Below are positions 42,471-51,836 of a DNA stretch of 64,000 nucleotides, in pieces. Every line of letters starts with the position of its first letter. Within the stretch, counting starts at the first letter, position 1. The stretch is taken from NCBI GenBank assembly GCA_040616305.1, contig CP159918.1, positions 2,139,406 to 2,203,405 of the forward strand. The letters run 5' to 3'. The position numbers and the translations under genes are program-made. The notes under the pieces were generated by a model. It made no database searches and was not told the origin of the DNA. It saw only the letters and a list, made by a program, of their open reading frames with translations. This DNA is from UBA1876 sp003446665 (GTDB lineage Bacteria; Synergistota; Synergistia; Synergistales; Thermovirgaceae).

Positions 42471-43759
42471 GCCTCTGGTTTTTGCCTGATCCTGAAGATA
42501 TGCCTGATGTAAGTCATGGGATTGGCCGCCTCACGGACCATGTCAAACTTCTTCTTCTCCTCGGGGTCCTTCGAGGCCCTCCTGGCGAACTCCGCCAGAA
42601 AAGCAGCGAAGAGGGCGATGAAAAAGCCGAGCATCGTGGCCAGCACCACCATGAGTTTCCGCTTCGGCTTGAACCTCTGCTCCGGAGGCTGGGCCTCATC
42701 CACGATCTGTATTACCACGGGGTTGATGGCCTCTTCGAGCCGTGCCGTCTCATAAAGCTTCAGAAGCGTCTCGTAGACGGCCTCGTGGAATTTCCACTCC
42801 CGGTATCTTTGAAGGTATTCGAAGGTGGCAGCCGGCATCCCACCCTCGGGGTTCAGCGGGTCCGGCGTGGAGGTCACCTGCTCGAGCTGCTGCACTTCCT
42901 CCCTCAGGGCGTCGATCTCGCTCTGGAGCTTCATCACCTCGGGGTTCTGTGGCGTGGTGTAGGTCAAAAGTGACTTGAGCTGGATCTGCTTCCCGGCGAT
43001 GCGGGCCCTCAGGTTGATCCTGTTCTGGATGTTGGCCGAAAGCTGGGCCTGGCCCATGTAGACGCCGGTCCGCTCCTGGAACTCCCGGAGGTTCGCTTCG
43101 GACCGGGACAGGGCGACCCTGGCCTTCCCGAGCTCCTGCTCATAGTAAAAACGCCTTTGTGACGCCTCGGTGACGGACAGGCGCTTCGTCATCGCCTTGA
43201 GGCCGTCAACGTAGGCGTTGGCAATTTCTGCAGCCAGAACGGGGTCTGTATAGACCACGCTCACCTCGATCATGCCGTTTTTCGTGGCCTCGGCGGACAT
43301 CTGCCCGATGTATTCGGTCACCAGGTCTCCCATGGACATGTCCTTGCCCGGCCCGGCCAGTTCACGCCAGTTTTGGGGTGCAAAGCGATCCAGGACGTAA
43401 TCCCGCATGCTCCGGCTTTCGAGCATTCCCACGTAGAGGTTCCCTTCTATCTCGGGCATGGCGAAGCGGGCCATTTCCTGGGCGCCCTGGGGGAGGATCC
43501 CCAGCACGGAAGGCCTCTGGATCGGGTTCATGATCCGGGCCGCGGCGCGGAACTGAGGCGTCATGACAAGGCTTGCCACGATGGACCCCAGGGCAAAAAG
43601 CAGGGTGATCCAGAATATCAGGAACTTGTGCGAGGCCAGGATGGACAAAAGGTCAAGCAAAGACAGCTCGCCCTCGTATCCGGCGGCCCGCCGGTCCCCG
43701 GCGGGTCTTTCCGGGTTGGCCCCGCACCGGTCGTTTTCTTTCCGGCTTCTTTCATCCAT
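42467..43759 (-). CDS. Wzz/GumC-type polysaccharide chain-length/co-polymerase protein
   Basis: 430 residues. Two membrane segments bracket the protein (FLIFWITLLFALGSIVASLV near residue 50 and LMVVLATMLGFFIALFAAFL near 385). A long coiled coil (about 200-320) lies between them, and a proline-rich Pro-x-x-Pro stretch (PPEQRFKPKRK) precedes the last segment. It spans the periplasm and works with the Wza-like exporter. No BY-kinase domain is attached. Confidence 0.85.
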   Translation of the reverse strand: MDERSRKENDRCGANPERPAGDRRAAGYEGELSLLDLLSILASHKFLIFWITLLFALGSIVASLVMTPQFRAAARIMNPIQRPSVLGILPQGAQEMARFAMPEIEGNLYVGMLESRSMRDYVLDRFAPQNWRELAGPGKDMSMGDLVTEYIGQMSAEATKNGMIEVSVVYTDPVLAAEIANAYVDGLKAMTKRLSVTEASQRRFYYEQELGKARVALSRSEANLREFQERTGVYMGQAQLSANIQNRINLRARIAGKQIQLKSLLTYTTPQNPEVMKLQSEIDALREEVQQLEQVTSTPDPLNPEGGMPAATFEYLQRYREWKFHEAVYETLLKLYETARLEEAINPVVIQIVDEAQPPEQRFKPKRKLMVVLATMLGFFIALFAAFLAEFARRASKDPEEKKKFDMVREAANPMTYIRHIFRIRQKPEA

Positions 43760-43771
43760 GAGATACAGCTC

Positions 43772-46018
43772 CTAGTCTCCGATCCTGTCTATGCTCAGGA
43801 GCGTGACGGCCAACTTGTAGACGATGTCCAGGTAGTCCCTGGTCTGGCGGATGCCCGTGTAGCTCGCCACCTTCTGGGGCACGATGACGGCGTCGCCTGG
43901 CTCCACAAGGCTCCAGTCGGCTTCGTCGCCGAATTCCTTCACCCAGGGCGCGGCGCTTTGCAGGCTCTGCTTCACCCGCACTGCCGTCCCGTCGGCCTTG
44001 AGGATGTAGATCCGGTCGGGGTTGGCATCCCTGGTGTAGCCGCCGGCCATGCGGATGTAATCGCGCCAGATCAGGGCCTTGTCGTAGACAAAGGCCGCCT
44101 GGTTCAGCACCGACCCCAGCACCTGCACCGTGGACGGGTTGGATGGGATGTAGAGGGTATCACCATGCTCCATGGCGATGTCGTAGGCCGTCCCCTGTAT
44201 CACTTCCGGCGGAGCGATGAGGGTGGTGACCCGCCCCGTGGCTCTGGTCTCCTTCAGTTTCTGCAAAAGCCAACGCTTCTGTTCGACCTCGGCCTTCTGT
44301 CTCTGAGCCTCCTCGGAGGTCAGGGCGGCCGACAGCTCGTCGAGCCCGACGGCGGCCAGCTCCCGATCCAGGCGGGTGACCATCTCGCGGATCTGTTCTT
44401 CCTGGGCCTGTCTCACGCTCTCCCTGGTGAGGATGGCGCCCCGGGGGTAGGCCTTGTCGGTGAAGCCGCCCGCCCTCGCAAGGACCGAGGACAGCGTCTC
44501 GCCGTCGGCGATGGTGTAGATCCCCGGGTACCGGACCTCGCCCCTGAGCTGGACCTGGCGATAAAGCTTCCAGTTAGGCACGGGCCGCACGAAGACATAG
44601 TCGTTCATCTCCAGGAGGATGTTGTGCGCCGGATCCCGTTCCATGGCACGGTTGAGGTCCACGCGGAGGCGCTCCGTCCGCGGCCCCGACGGCGTGGCCG
44701 TCACGCGGGTGATCTCCGCCTCGGGTGACGCGTAGTACAAAAGCCCCCCGGACCAGTGGAGCACATCGGCCAGGCGGGTGACACCGGGCTGGATGGCGAA
44801 CTCGCCTGGCTTGGCCACGGGGCCGGTGATCCTGGCCGTGGCCATTCGCTCGATCACCGAGAAGAGCCTGATGTAATCGCCGTCAACGAGCCTGAGATTC
44901 AGCATGGAACCAGATTGGAGGGCCCTGAGGTCGCCCTCGAAGATGGTGCGGTACTCCCTCTCCATGACCCTCATGACCTGGACGCGACCGGTATACCCCG
45001 TGGCGGTCATGCCGCCGGCCATCTCCAGGAGATCTGAAAGGCTCGTCTCGCCCTTCAGCTCGTATATGGCCGGGTTTTTCACGTTCCCCGTCACAGCCGC
45101 CTGGGACCCGACGGGTGGAATGAAGATGACGTCCTCGGGAAGAAGTCTGATGTCCTTCGTCTTGTCGCCCCGGAGGAGAAAGTCGTACATGTCGAAGCGG
45201 GTGACGACCCTGTCGCCTCGGCGGACCTGGATGTCGCGCATTGTCCCCTGCGGCCCGGGGCCGCCCGCCGCCACCAGGGCGTTCACCAGCGTTGAAAGGG
45301 ACGAGACCGTGTAGGCACCGGGCTGCCTGGCATTGCCCACCACGTAGATCTTGATGTCCTTCAGCGCACCCAGGGTGACGCTGAGCTCGTAGTTGGAGTA
45401 ATACCGCGACAGTTCCCCGTCGATGACACCCTCAAGCTGGTCGTAGGAAAGCCCCGCCACGCGGATGACGCCCACCCTGGGGATGGAGATGGTGCCGTCT
45501 CGCGCCACGTTCGCCGTCCACCGGCCCTCCACCATCCCCCAGACGTCGATCCGGATCTGGTCGCCGGGGCCGATGACGTAGTCGGGCCGCACCGGCACCA
45601 TGCCCGAAGGGGCATACGTGGATGGCGGGTTGCTGAAAAACTCCATGCCGAAGCGGCGGATATTTGTCAATTGATCCTCCGGGAGGCTGCCGGTGATGAA
45701 CCGTTCGAACTCGTTTAGCCCATCGTCGAGGGCCTGCGGCACCATGGCGTCGGGCCCTTCGGGCTTAAGGGGCTTGAAACCGCCGTCCTCGGGCTGGTCC
45801 GGAAAAATGGACGGGATTCCAGGGTCCTCCCCCTCGGGGATAAGTCCCGGACTGATAGAACCCGGACCTCCCGCGTCCGGCGCCGAAGGGATGTCAGGGA
45901 TCGCTATGCCGGAACCCCCCGCCCCCGGCAGGCCCGAGCCTGTTGATCCCGTCTGGGCGCTCGCCGGAATGGCGAAGAGCAATAATGCAAGCGTGAGGGC
46001 AAACAGTCTGCGTAGCAT
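43772..46018 (-). CDS. Wza-like polysaccharide export protein with SLBB domains
   Basis: 748 residues from ATG 46018 (GGAGGAGG upstream). Signal peptide (LFALTLALLLFAIPASAQ) and a Pro/Gly-rich linker lead to the export domain (YVIGPGDQIRIDVWGMVEGR; NVARDGTISIPRVGVIRVAG), followed by several SLBB repeats (IYVVGNARQPGAYTVSSLST, ITGPVAKPGEFAIQPGVTRL, LRGEVRYPGIYTIADGETL). It forms the outer-membrane channel. First gene of a three-gene operon. No lipobox Cys is evident at the signal cleavage site. Confidence 0.9.
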   Translation of the reverse strand: MLRRLFALTLALLLFAIPASAQTGSTGSGLPGAGGSGIAIPDIPSAPDAGGPGSISPGLIPEGEDPGIPSIFPDQPEDGGFKPLKPEGPDAMVPQALDDGLNEFERFITGSLPEDQLTNIRRFGMEFFSNPPSTYAPSGMVPVRPDYVIGPGDQIRIDVWGMVEGRWTANVARDGTISIPRVGVIRVAGLSYDQLEGVIDGELSRYYSNYELSVTLGALKDIKIYVVGNARQPGAYTVSSLSTLVNALVAAGGPGPQGTMRDIQVRRGDRVVTRFDMYDFLLRGDKTKDIRLLPEDVIFIPPVGSQAAVTGNVKNPAIYELKGETSLSDLLEMAGGMTATGYTGRVQVMRVMEREYRTIFEGDLRALQSGSMLNLRLVDGDYIRLFSVIERMATARITGPVAKPGEFAIQPGVTRLADVLHWSGGLLYYASPEAEITRVTATPSGPRTERLRVDLNRAMERDPAHNILLEMNDYVFVRPVPNWKLYRQVQLRGEVRYPGIYTIADGETLSSVLARAGGFTDKAYPRGAILTRESVRQAQEEQIREMVTRLDRELAAVGLDELSAALTSEEAQRQKAEVEQKRWLLQKLKETRATGRVTTLIAPPEVIQGTAYDIAMEHGDTLYIPSNPSTVQVLGSVLNQAAFVYDKALIWRDYIRMAGGYTRDANPDRIYILKADGTAVRVKQSLQSAAPWVKEFGDEADWSLVEPGDAVIVPQKVASYTGIRQTRDYLDIVYKLAVTLLSIDRIGD

Positions 46019-46048
46019 GGTACCTCCTCCAGTTGTCCACAGATTCAC

Positions 46049-46359
46049 ACGGATCCCACATGGCCATAGTGATACTCTATGCCTAACAGGTTTTCATAAA
46101 AGTTTTCCAGACTCTCTCTAATAACAAAAGCTTAGCATGTTTATTCTTTTGCCACCAGAAAGTCGGAAGCGCCTCTCATTCGAACATACGAAGGTATTTT
46201 AGGCAAAGCCCCGGCTTCTTTCAACGATTAAACCTTTAGGTTTTTGTCGCGCCTTCGCCTTTCCTTCACAAGGGAAACAGCCCCAACGGGCTATGATCAC
46301 AAATCAAAGCGGGATACCTGCATCGGGCCCGGTAACCAGGACCATGGGCGGGCAACGTT
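46049..46359. other. Intergenic leader of the export operon with small hairpins
   Basis: Between the sirtuin stop and the Wza-like gene. On the minus strand it contains agcccgttggggct, aaacctaaaggttt and agccggggct, each able to fold into a hairpin. No JUMPstart and no known riboswitch is recognisable. It could be a structured 5' leader. Confidence 0.35.
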
Positions 46360-47088
46360 TCAAGGGGAAGCGTTCAGTTTTTTTCCTATCTCCTCCAACG
46401 TCTCTATGATGTCGCCGTGAATTACGCCGTCGGCGCGGCTGTCGAGCGGAGTGGGGGTCTTGTTGACGATGTAAAGTTCGGCTCCGGAGCGTTTCGCCAG
46501 GGAAGGATACCAGTTGGCGGGCGACACCTCCAAAGACGACCCCAAAACGAGGAAGCAGCCGCAGGATGTGGCCAGTTCCTCCGCTTTTTCCAGGGCGTCT
46601 TCGGGGAGGTATTCGCCGAAAAGGACCACGTTGGGCCGAAGAGGATTCCCGCAGTGGGGACAGTCGGTCCTTTCCAGGAGCATTTCACTGTCCTGACGCC
46701 TGCGGCAGTGTGAGCACCGTACTTCACGGAGCGTTCCGTGGAGCTCCCACACCTTCATGGATCCCGCTTGTTGGTGAAGCCGGTCCACGTTCTGGGTGAT
46801 GATACCCCTTAGATAACCTTCCTGCTCCCACCAGGCGAGGATCTCGTGCCCCCTGTTAGGCCTTACGCCCTTAAGGGCCCTGATACGCTCACGGTAGAAT
46901 TCGTAGAATTCCTCGGGGTTGTTTTCCATGGCAGCTATCGAGGCGAGGCTCCTCGGATCCCGGTTTTTCCAAAGCCCCTGGTCGCTCCGAAAATCGGGCA
47001 GGCCCGAGGCGGTGCTCATGCCCGCACCGGTTAAAACCACCGTGTTTTTTTCAACAAGATGGGCGGCGATGCGTTCTGTTATCTTCAC
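46360..47088 (-). CDS. cobB: SIR2-family NAD-dependent protein deacylase
   Basis: 242 residues. The sirtuin core is complete: VVLTGAGMSTASGLPDFRS, TQNVDRLHQQAGS with catalytic WELHG, two zinc knuckles CSHC and CPHC, VLFGEYLPEDA and LGSSLEVSPA. It removes acetyl or other acyl groups from lysines using NAD. Probably cotranscribed with the EamA gene 26 nt upstream. Confidence 0.93.
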   Translation of the reverse strand: MKITERIAAHLVEKNTVVLTGAGMSTASGLPDFRSDQGLWKNRDPRSLASIAAMENNPEEFYEFYRERIRALKGVRPNRGHEILAWWEQEGYLRGIITQNVDRLHQQAGSMKVWELHGTLREVRCSHCRRRQDSEMLLERTDCPHCGNPLRPNVVLFGEYLPEDALEKAEELATSCGCFLVLGSSLEVSPANWYPSLAKRSGAELYIVNKTPTPLDSRADGVIHGDIIETLEEIGKKLNASP

Positions 47089-47114
47089 GATGCGTCACCT
47101 CCTCGAAGAGTGTA

Positions 47115-48011
47115 TCACGCGGGCGGTCTTTCACGGCCCATAAACACCAGTGCGACTCCGAAGAGGATGACCGCCATGGCGCCCAGGGCTACCACCGAGA
47201 ATTTTTCGCCGGCAAAAAGCACCCCCAAAACGGTGGCAGTGACGGGGTTTACCAGGGTGTAGCTCGTTGCCAGGGCGGGTCGTACGTTTTTGAGCAGCCA
47301 GCGGTAAAGGGATACGCCGATGACGGAGGCGAAAATCACGAGGTGCAATATACCCCAGGCCGCCTTTGGCGTCACATGCTCCATCCTCTCTTCCGCGAGA
47401 AGGGACAAAAGAAGCAGTATGGCCCCGCCTGAAAGCATCTGCGCCGCGGTGGCCATGGGTCCGTCAAGCCAGGTCATTCGACGGCTCAGGGCCGAGCCGA
47501 GCCCCCAGCTTGCGGAACCTCCAAGGATCCAGATCACTCCCGGGAGGTTCCCGCTGACGCCTTTTTCCAGGTTCAAAAGCGCTACGCCCAGGATGCCTGT
47601 TACCAGGCCGGCCCATTCGACCCGGTTGGGCAACCTTTCCCATATCCCGGCGAAAAGAACGGTCCACAGCGGAACAGTGGCCATGAGGACGGCCGCCAGG
47701 CCCGATGCCACCCATTGCTGTCCCACCGTAAGCGCCCCCGCTCCGCCGACGAAAAGTAAAGACCCTATCAGCGCGGACCCGGCCCACACTTTGGGGGAGA
47801 CGTCTTTGGTCCCTTTTAGCCTCAGTATGACGTAGAGGATCCCTCCGCCGCCGAGAAAGCGGACGGCGTTCAAGAGAAAGGGCGGGAAGCTTTCCAGCGC
47901 GAAGCGATTTGCGAGGAAGACGGAGCCCCACACGGCGTAGAGGACCAAAAGGATCGCCCATGCTTCTTTTTCGGTGTCTTTCGTACTTTTCAGGCGCGAC
48001 TTTGAGTTCAA
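47115..48011 (-). CDS. EamA/DMT-family transporter
   Basis: 298 residues with ten predicted membrane segments in two EamA repeats (ILLVLYAVWGSVFLANRFAL ... GTKDVSPKVW; then GVIWILGGSASWGLGSALS ... YTLVNPVTATVLGVLFAGEK). Substrate unknown; family members export amino acids or other metabolites. A TTG start at 48011 with GGAGG 10 nt upstream is preferred. Confidence 0.85.
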   Translation of the reverse strand: MNSKSRLKSTKDTEKEAWAILLVLYAVWGSVFLANRFALESFPPFLLNAVRFLGGGGILYVILRLKGTKDVSPKVWAGSALIGSLLFVGGAGALTVGQQWVASGLAAVLMATVPLWTVLFAGIWERLPNRVEWAGLVTGILGVALLNLEKGVSGNLPGVIWILGGSASWGLGSALSRRMTWLDGPMATAAQMLSGGAILLLLSLLAEERMEHVTPKAAWGILHLVIFASVIGVSLYRWLLKNVRPALATSYTLVNPVTATVLGVLFAGEKFSVVALGAMAVILFGVALVFMGRERPPA

Positions 48012-48136
48012 GCGGCGGATACCTCCAGCGTAAATATTGATCCCTTTATTGTACGCCAGAAATTTTGCAGGTGCCCCGCAGGTATATGGTCAGTTTAGGT
48101 CAATCTTTATAAACACTTTTTGGCTTCAAGAACGGT

Positions 48137-48694
48137 TTATTTCCCGGTCATGGCGTGCCTGAGCCTCGGCGCTACCCGTGCCGTAACGGCGGCTACGGCC
48201 GCGGCTTTGATCGCGTCGACGGCGACAAAGGGCAGAACGCCTATTTCAAGCACCTTTCCGAAGGAAACGGCCTTGCCGGTCACGAAGTTGAGGTTGAGGT
48301 AAAGCCCCACAGTACCGGCGAAATAGATGACCGCCGTTCCGATGGCGCAGGCGGCAAAGCATGTCAGGAAAGAGACCTTTTTCACTCTTTCGAGTACGTA
48401 GCCAATGACGAAGGATCCCGCTATGAAGCCGACGAGGAAACCGAAGGTGGGATGAAGTACAAATTGCGGCCCTCCCCCGCCGGTAAAAACGGGCAGCCCC
48501 ACAAGCCCCATTCCCACGTAGAGGACCTGGGAAAGGGCTCCCCCGCGGGAACCCAAAAGGGTGCCCGAAAGATACACGAAAAGGGTCTGAAGAGTCATGG
48601 GGACCAGGGGAAAGGGAATGCGGATAAAGGCTCCCACGGCGGTGAGTACGGCAAAAAGCGCCGCGAGGGTCATTGTCCTGATGGGTATTTTCAT
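48137..48694 (-). CDS. bioY: Biotin transporter substrate-binding subunit BioY
   Basis: 185 residues from ATG 48694 (AAAGGAGG). Six membrane segments and the BioY signatures GAFIRIPFPLVPMTLQTLFV, GTLLGSRGGALSQVLYVGMGL and GFLVGFIAGSFVIGYVLE. It is the S-component of an ECF transporter or works alone; no energising genes are adjacent. A BirA-like operator lies directly upstream. Confidence 0.93.
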   Translation of the reverse strand: MKIPIRTMTLAALFAVLTAVGAFIRIPFPLVPMTLQTLFVYLSGTLLGSRGGALSQVLYVGMGLVGLPVFTGGGGPQFVLHPTFGFLVGFIAGSFVIGYVLERVKKVSFLTCFAACAIGTAVIYFAGTVGLYLNLNFVTGKAVSFGKVLEIGVLPFVAVDAIKAAAVAAVTARVAPRLRHAMTGK

Positions 48695-48707
48695 GTAGAG
48701 GCCTCCT

Positions 48708-48737
48708 TTGTCAACCTGTTTTATATATGGTTGACGA
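48708..48737 (-). promoter_or_regulatory. Candidate BirA operator upstream of bioY
   Basis: Inverted repeat ttgtcaacc (48708-48716) and ggttgacga (48729-48737); the GTCAAC/GTTGAC half-sites are 14 nt apart, like known BirA sites. It lies 14 nt from the bioY start, suited to biotin-dependent repression. Confidence 0.6.
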
Positions 48738-48834
48738 TTTGGGCCTATTATATCCCTTTCTTCATTTGCCACAAGGGGAACCTGAAGGCGCAGACTTTGG
48801 AAACATCCCTCACGGCCCGAACCTGAAAATAATG

Positions 48835-48867
48835 CCGGGCGAAAGGCTTGCCCGCTCTTTCGCCCGG
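48835..48867 (-). terminator. Terminator after the PEP carboxykinase gene
   Basis: A perfect 11-bp stem ccgggcgaaag/ctttcgcccgg lies about 50 nt past the stop at 48917. On the minus strand it is followed by cattatttt. Confidence 0.75.
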
Positions 48868-48916
48868 TTTCGGTTTTTTCGAGTATCGTCTCTGTCCGCC
48901 CGTTTGGGGCATTGCG

Positions 48917-50419
48917 CTACACGGCGTCGACGATCTCCGCCGCAAGTCCGCTGAAGCCCGCCAGATATTCCCGGCGCTCCTTCCGGAGGGCGCCGATCAT
49001 TTGAGCGTACTCGCTCCTGGTGTAGTGGGTGTAGGGATGGTACTGCTCCGGGTTTTCTATTTCAAGCGTCTCTGGTATCTCGCATCCCAGGATGTCGTCG
49101 TACTTCCATTTGATATTCTCCGTGAGGGCTCCCCTTATGGCCGCGAAGGTGACCTCGGGCGTCATGTTGACTCCGTCCCTGCCGCCTATCCTCCCTGTGT
49201 TGACGATGTAGCACCTGATGCCGGGGTTGTCCCTGAGAATCCTGAGCAGCCTGTTGCCGTTTACGTGTGGCCTGTCGACGATGAAAGGGTCGAAGCCCAC
49301 CACTCTTTTAGCCTGCCCTACCCTCGAGGGATCGTCGGCGCTGGTTATGGTGGATTCGCCAAGCATGTAGAAAGCGGCGGCCTGTTCGGGCGATACCAGG
49401 CGACATATGGGCGGCGTGTCGTAGCGGCGCATGTTGAAAAGCAGGGCATCCACGTGGTCGAGGTCTATGCGGTCGGTGGTGTTGGGTATGGCCTTCCTGG
49501 GCACCACCGCGCGGCCATTGGTGGTAAGGGCATGGTTGTCGAAGTCGATGTCTCCGTCGTCGTTGACCCAACAGTTTTCGATTATGGCCTCAGGCCGCCT
49601 GGCGGCTGCCAGAAGGGGCGGCTGCTTCGTCACGTTATCGGTCTTTATGTAAAAATTGTTTTCCGACCCCAGGGCCATCCCGTCGGCAAGGAGCAAGTTG
49701 ATGTCGTCCTGCAGCACTTCCACCCCTTCAGGGTCTTTCAGTCCGTGGTCGGCGGTGGTGATGGTGGTCTTTCCCGTCCCCGAAAGCCCAAAGACGAGAA
49801 CGCCCTTTTCCTCGAGCCCCTTGCCTGTTTTGACCCTGACTATCTTGCTTCCCGCGTGAAGTCCCAGGCCGTTCATCTCCTCTCGGGCCATGTGCATTGC
49901 AAGACGCAGGGTTGCCATCTTCGTCTCGCCGTAGTAATCGCTTCCGAGGATGTAAGTCACGTTGTGACGGGGCATGACTATGATCTTTCTCTGGTGCCAC
50001 TCGGGGACGGTCACGGTGACGATGTCGGCGGTGTCCTGGTCGGCCTCGGTGGAGAAATTCATGGCGTACATCTGCGCGATTCGCGCGTACCTGCGGGTCA
50101 CGTACAGGTTTGCCCTCAGGGGTTGCTTGTCGTGGCTGCCTATCCTGCCTGTGATCCTTATCATTTGCTGCCACCTGAGGTAGTCCCAGACCTGTTCCAG
50201 CAGAAAGAGCAGTTGCTCGTCGAACTCGTAGGCTATTTCCGTGAAAGCGGCGCTCCTCGATCTTATACGGGTCACGTAAAGCGGCGATCCCTGGTTGTTG
50301 GGGACGGCCTCGTGAGCGGCAAGAGCCGCCAGCTCCTCGGGCGTGACGTCTCGCAGCAGGCTCCGGCAGACGGGATGCCTGAGCTTCCTGTAGAAATCCT
50401 CGAATTCACCGATAACCAT
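48917..50419 (-). CDS. pckA: ATP-type phosphoenolpyruvate carboxykinase-like enzyme
   Basis: 500 residues; GGAGGG precedes the ATG. Kinase-1 P-loop GLSGTGKTTITTADHG and the kinase-2 region VEVLQDDINLLLAD are present, together with PRHNVTYILGSDYYGETKMA, TNGRAVVPRKAIPNT and NTGRIGGRDGVN. The enzyme interconverts oxaloacetate and PEP. Around the metal site the sequence departs from E. coli PckA (DDINLLLADG where the usual form is DDEHGW), so this is a divergent branch; a different nucleotide preference is possible. Confidence 0.8.
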   Translation of the reverse strand: MVIGEFEDFYRKLRHPVCRSLLRDVTPEELAALAAHEAVPNNQGSPLYVTRIRSRSAAFTEIAYEFDEQLLFLLEQVWDYLRWQQMIRITGRIGSHDKQPLRANLYVTRRYARIAQMYAMNFSTEADQDTADIVTVTVPEWHQRKIIVMPRHNVTYILGSDYYGETKMATLRLAMHMAREEMNGLGLHAGSKIVRVKTGKGLEEKGVLVFGLSGTGKTTITTADHGLKDPEGVEVLQDDINLLLADGMALGSENNFYIKTDNVTKQPPLLAAARRPEAIIENCWVNDDGDIDFDNHALTTNGRAVVPRKAIPNTTDRIDLDHVDALLFNMRRYDTPPICRLVSPEQAAAFYMLGESTITSADDPSRVGQAKRVVGFDPFIVDRPHVNGNRLLRILRDNPGIRCYIVNTGRIGGRDGVNMTPEVTFAAIRGALTENIKWKYDDILGCEIPETLEIENPEQYHPYTHYTRSEYAQMIGALRKERREYLAGFSGLAAEIVDAV

Positions 50420-50445
50420 TTGGTTTCCCTCCGTTTTTTGAATTG

Positions 50446-51081
50446 CTAGCTACCCGGTCCACTCCACTTCCACGAAGACACCAGCCCCTGCCCCGCGAAG
50501 CTCTCGAAGAGCTCTTCAGCGGCATGCTGCAGGGAAAGGGGCACAGGCACGTCCAGTGTAACCGCCACGTCGTATCCGGCTTTTAGTGATTCGATGTCGA
50601 CTTCTATTTCCTTAAGACGGGACAGTAACGTTTTCTGATGTTCATAGGGCACCACTATCCGCGCAATGCGGGCGAGGCGCTTTTTTGTCGTCCCCGCTTC
50701 TTCTATGGCCAGTGACGCGCACTTGCCGTAGGCTTCTATCAAACCCCTGACGCCAAGCTTTATTCCGCCGAAATACCTGGTGACCACAATCACCGTATTG
50801 TCAAGGCCCGCCTTACGTATGGCCCCCAGGATGGGTTTTCCCGCCGTTCCCGAGGGTTCGCCCGCGTCGGAAAAATATTCCGTGGCCTTCGGCGCGCCTA
50901 CCCTGTAGGCCCAGCAGTTGTGATTGGCCTCGGCATGGTTCTGGCTCGTGGCCCGGATGAACTCCCTGGCTTCATCCTCGCTTTTTGCGACGTCGAGGGA
51001 GGCTATGAAACGGGACCGGCGTTCCTTTATTTCCACCACCGCGGCGCGGGCGGGTTCGGTTACCAGGTCATTTTCATTCAT
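50446..51081 (-). CDS. YigZ/IMPACT-family protein
   Basis: 211 residues from ATG 51081. The UPF0029 N-terminal domain is clear: IKERRSRFIASL, NHNCWAYRVG, FSDAGEPSGTAGKPIL and VIVVTRYFGGIKLGVRGLIEAYG. A C-terminal ferredoxin-like domain follows. Bacterial members are of uncertain function and are linked to translation control by homology with IMPACT. The start overlaps the HIT gene stop by 8 nt. Confidence 0.9.
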   Translation of the reverse strand: MNENDLVTEPARAAVVEIKERRSRFIASLDVAKSEDEAREFIRATSQNHAEANHNCWAYRVGAPKATEYFSDAGEPSGTAGKPILGAIRKAGLDNTVIVVTRYFGGIKLGVRGLIEAYGKCASLAIEEAGTTKKRLARIARIVVPYEHQKTLLSRLKEIEVDIESLKAGYDVAVTLDVPVPLSLQHAAEELFESFAGQGLVSSWKWSGPGS

Positions 51082-51562
51082 GGTCTTCCCAGGCTTTTTT
51101 GAACTTCCCGTAGGTCTCCTCCAGGGATTCTGGAAGGACACGCACCCCCGCTGTAACTGGCATGAAGTTGGTGTCTCCATCCCAGCGCGGAACCAGGTGC
51201 AGGTGGACATGACCGGCGAACCCGGCCCCGGCGGTTTTTCCAATGTTTACGCCCAGGTTGAACCCCTGGGGCTTCATGAGGGATTTTATAAGTCGTATGC
51301 ACTTTTGGGCCGTAACGTGCATCTCGAGGAGCTCCTCTTCGGTGAGGTCCTCGTACCCGGCCACGTGGCGGTAGGGGGCGACCATGAGGTGCCCCGGGTT
51401 GTAGGGAAAGGCGTTGAACATGACGAATACCTGTTCCTTGCGGACCAGGATGAGGCGTTTCTCGTCGTTTTGCTCCGCCGGGAAGTCGCAGAATATACAG
51501 CCCTCCTGCTTGTCGGCGCCGGCTATGTAGGCCATCCGCCAGGGCGCGAAAAGATGTTCCAT
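51074..51562 (-). CDS. HIT-family nucleotide hydrolase/transferase
   Basis: 162 residues from ATG 51562 (GGGAGG upstream). The histidine triad HVHLHLVPRW, with NIGKTAGAGFAGH before it, and a possible zinc pair in GCIFCDFP place it with the Ap4A phosphorylase-like/HinT group. It cleaves dinucleoside polyphosphates or adenylated substrates. Precedes the YigZ gene in one transcript. Confidence 0.9.
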   Translation of the reverse strand: MEHLFAPWRMAYIAGADKQEGCIFCDFPAEQNDEKRLILVRKEQVFVMFNAFPYNPGHLMVAPYRHVAGYEDLTEEELLEMHVTAQKCIRLIKSLMKPQGFNLGVNIGKTAGAGFAGHVHLHLVPRWDGDTNFMPVTAGVRVLPESLEETYGKFKKAWEDHE

Positions 51563-51588
51563 GCTGTGCCTCCCGTTGTTTTGTTTTC

Positions 51589-51804
51589 TCAACGTTTCTT
51601 CCAGCTCTCGCGAAGGAAAATCCAGGCCTGCCAGGCCCCCAGGACCCCTCCCAGGATGACCATGAACGGGACGACCCATTCCGGTTGCCCCTTGGCTTCC
51701 AGTTTTCTTCCAAGCAGAAGGCCCAGCACGACGAAGCCGCACAAAAGAAGCGCCGCCGATATGACCCTTCCGAAAGCCAGAAAGTCCTCGTACATCTTTT
51801 TCAA
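51589..51804 (-). CDS. Two-helix membrane protein, AtpZ/AtpI-like
   Basis: About 71 residues with two membrane segments (VISAALLLCGFVVLGLLLG and WVVPFMVILGGVLGAWQAWIFL) and the basic turn RKLEAKG, the pattern of the AtpZ/AtpI family that assists F1Fo-ATPase assembly. The start is uncertain: TTG 51804, ATG 51795, or a TTG at 51831 only 5 nt after the parB stop. No atp genes are visible in the window. Confidence 0.65.
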   Translation of the reverse strand: MKKMYEDFLAFGRVISAALLLCGFVVLGLLLGRKLEAKGQPEWVVPFMVILGGVLGAWQAWIFLRESWKKR

Positions 51805-51836
51805 TGTCTTACAAACCCCCGAAAAGGGCAAATTTT

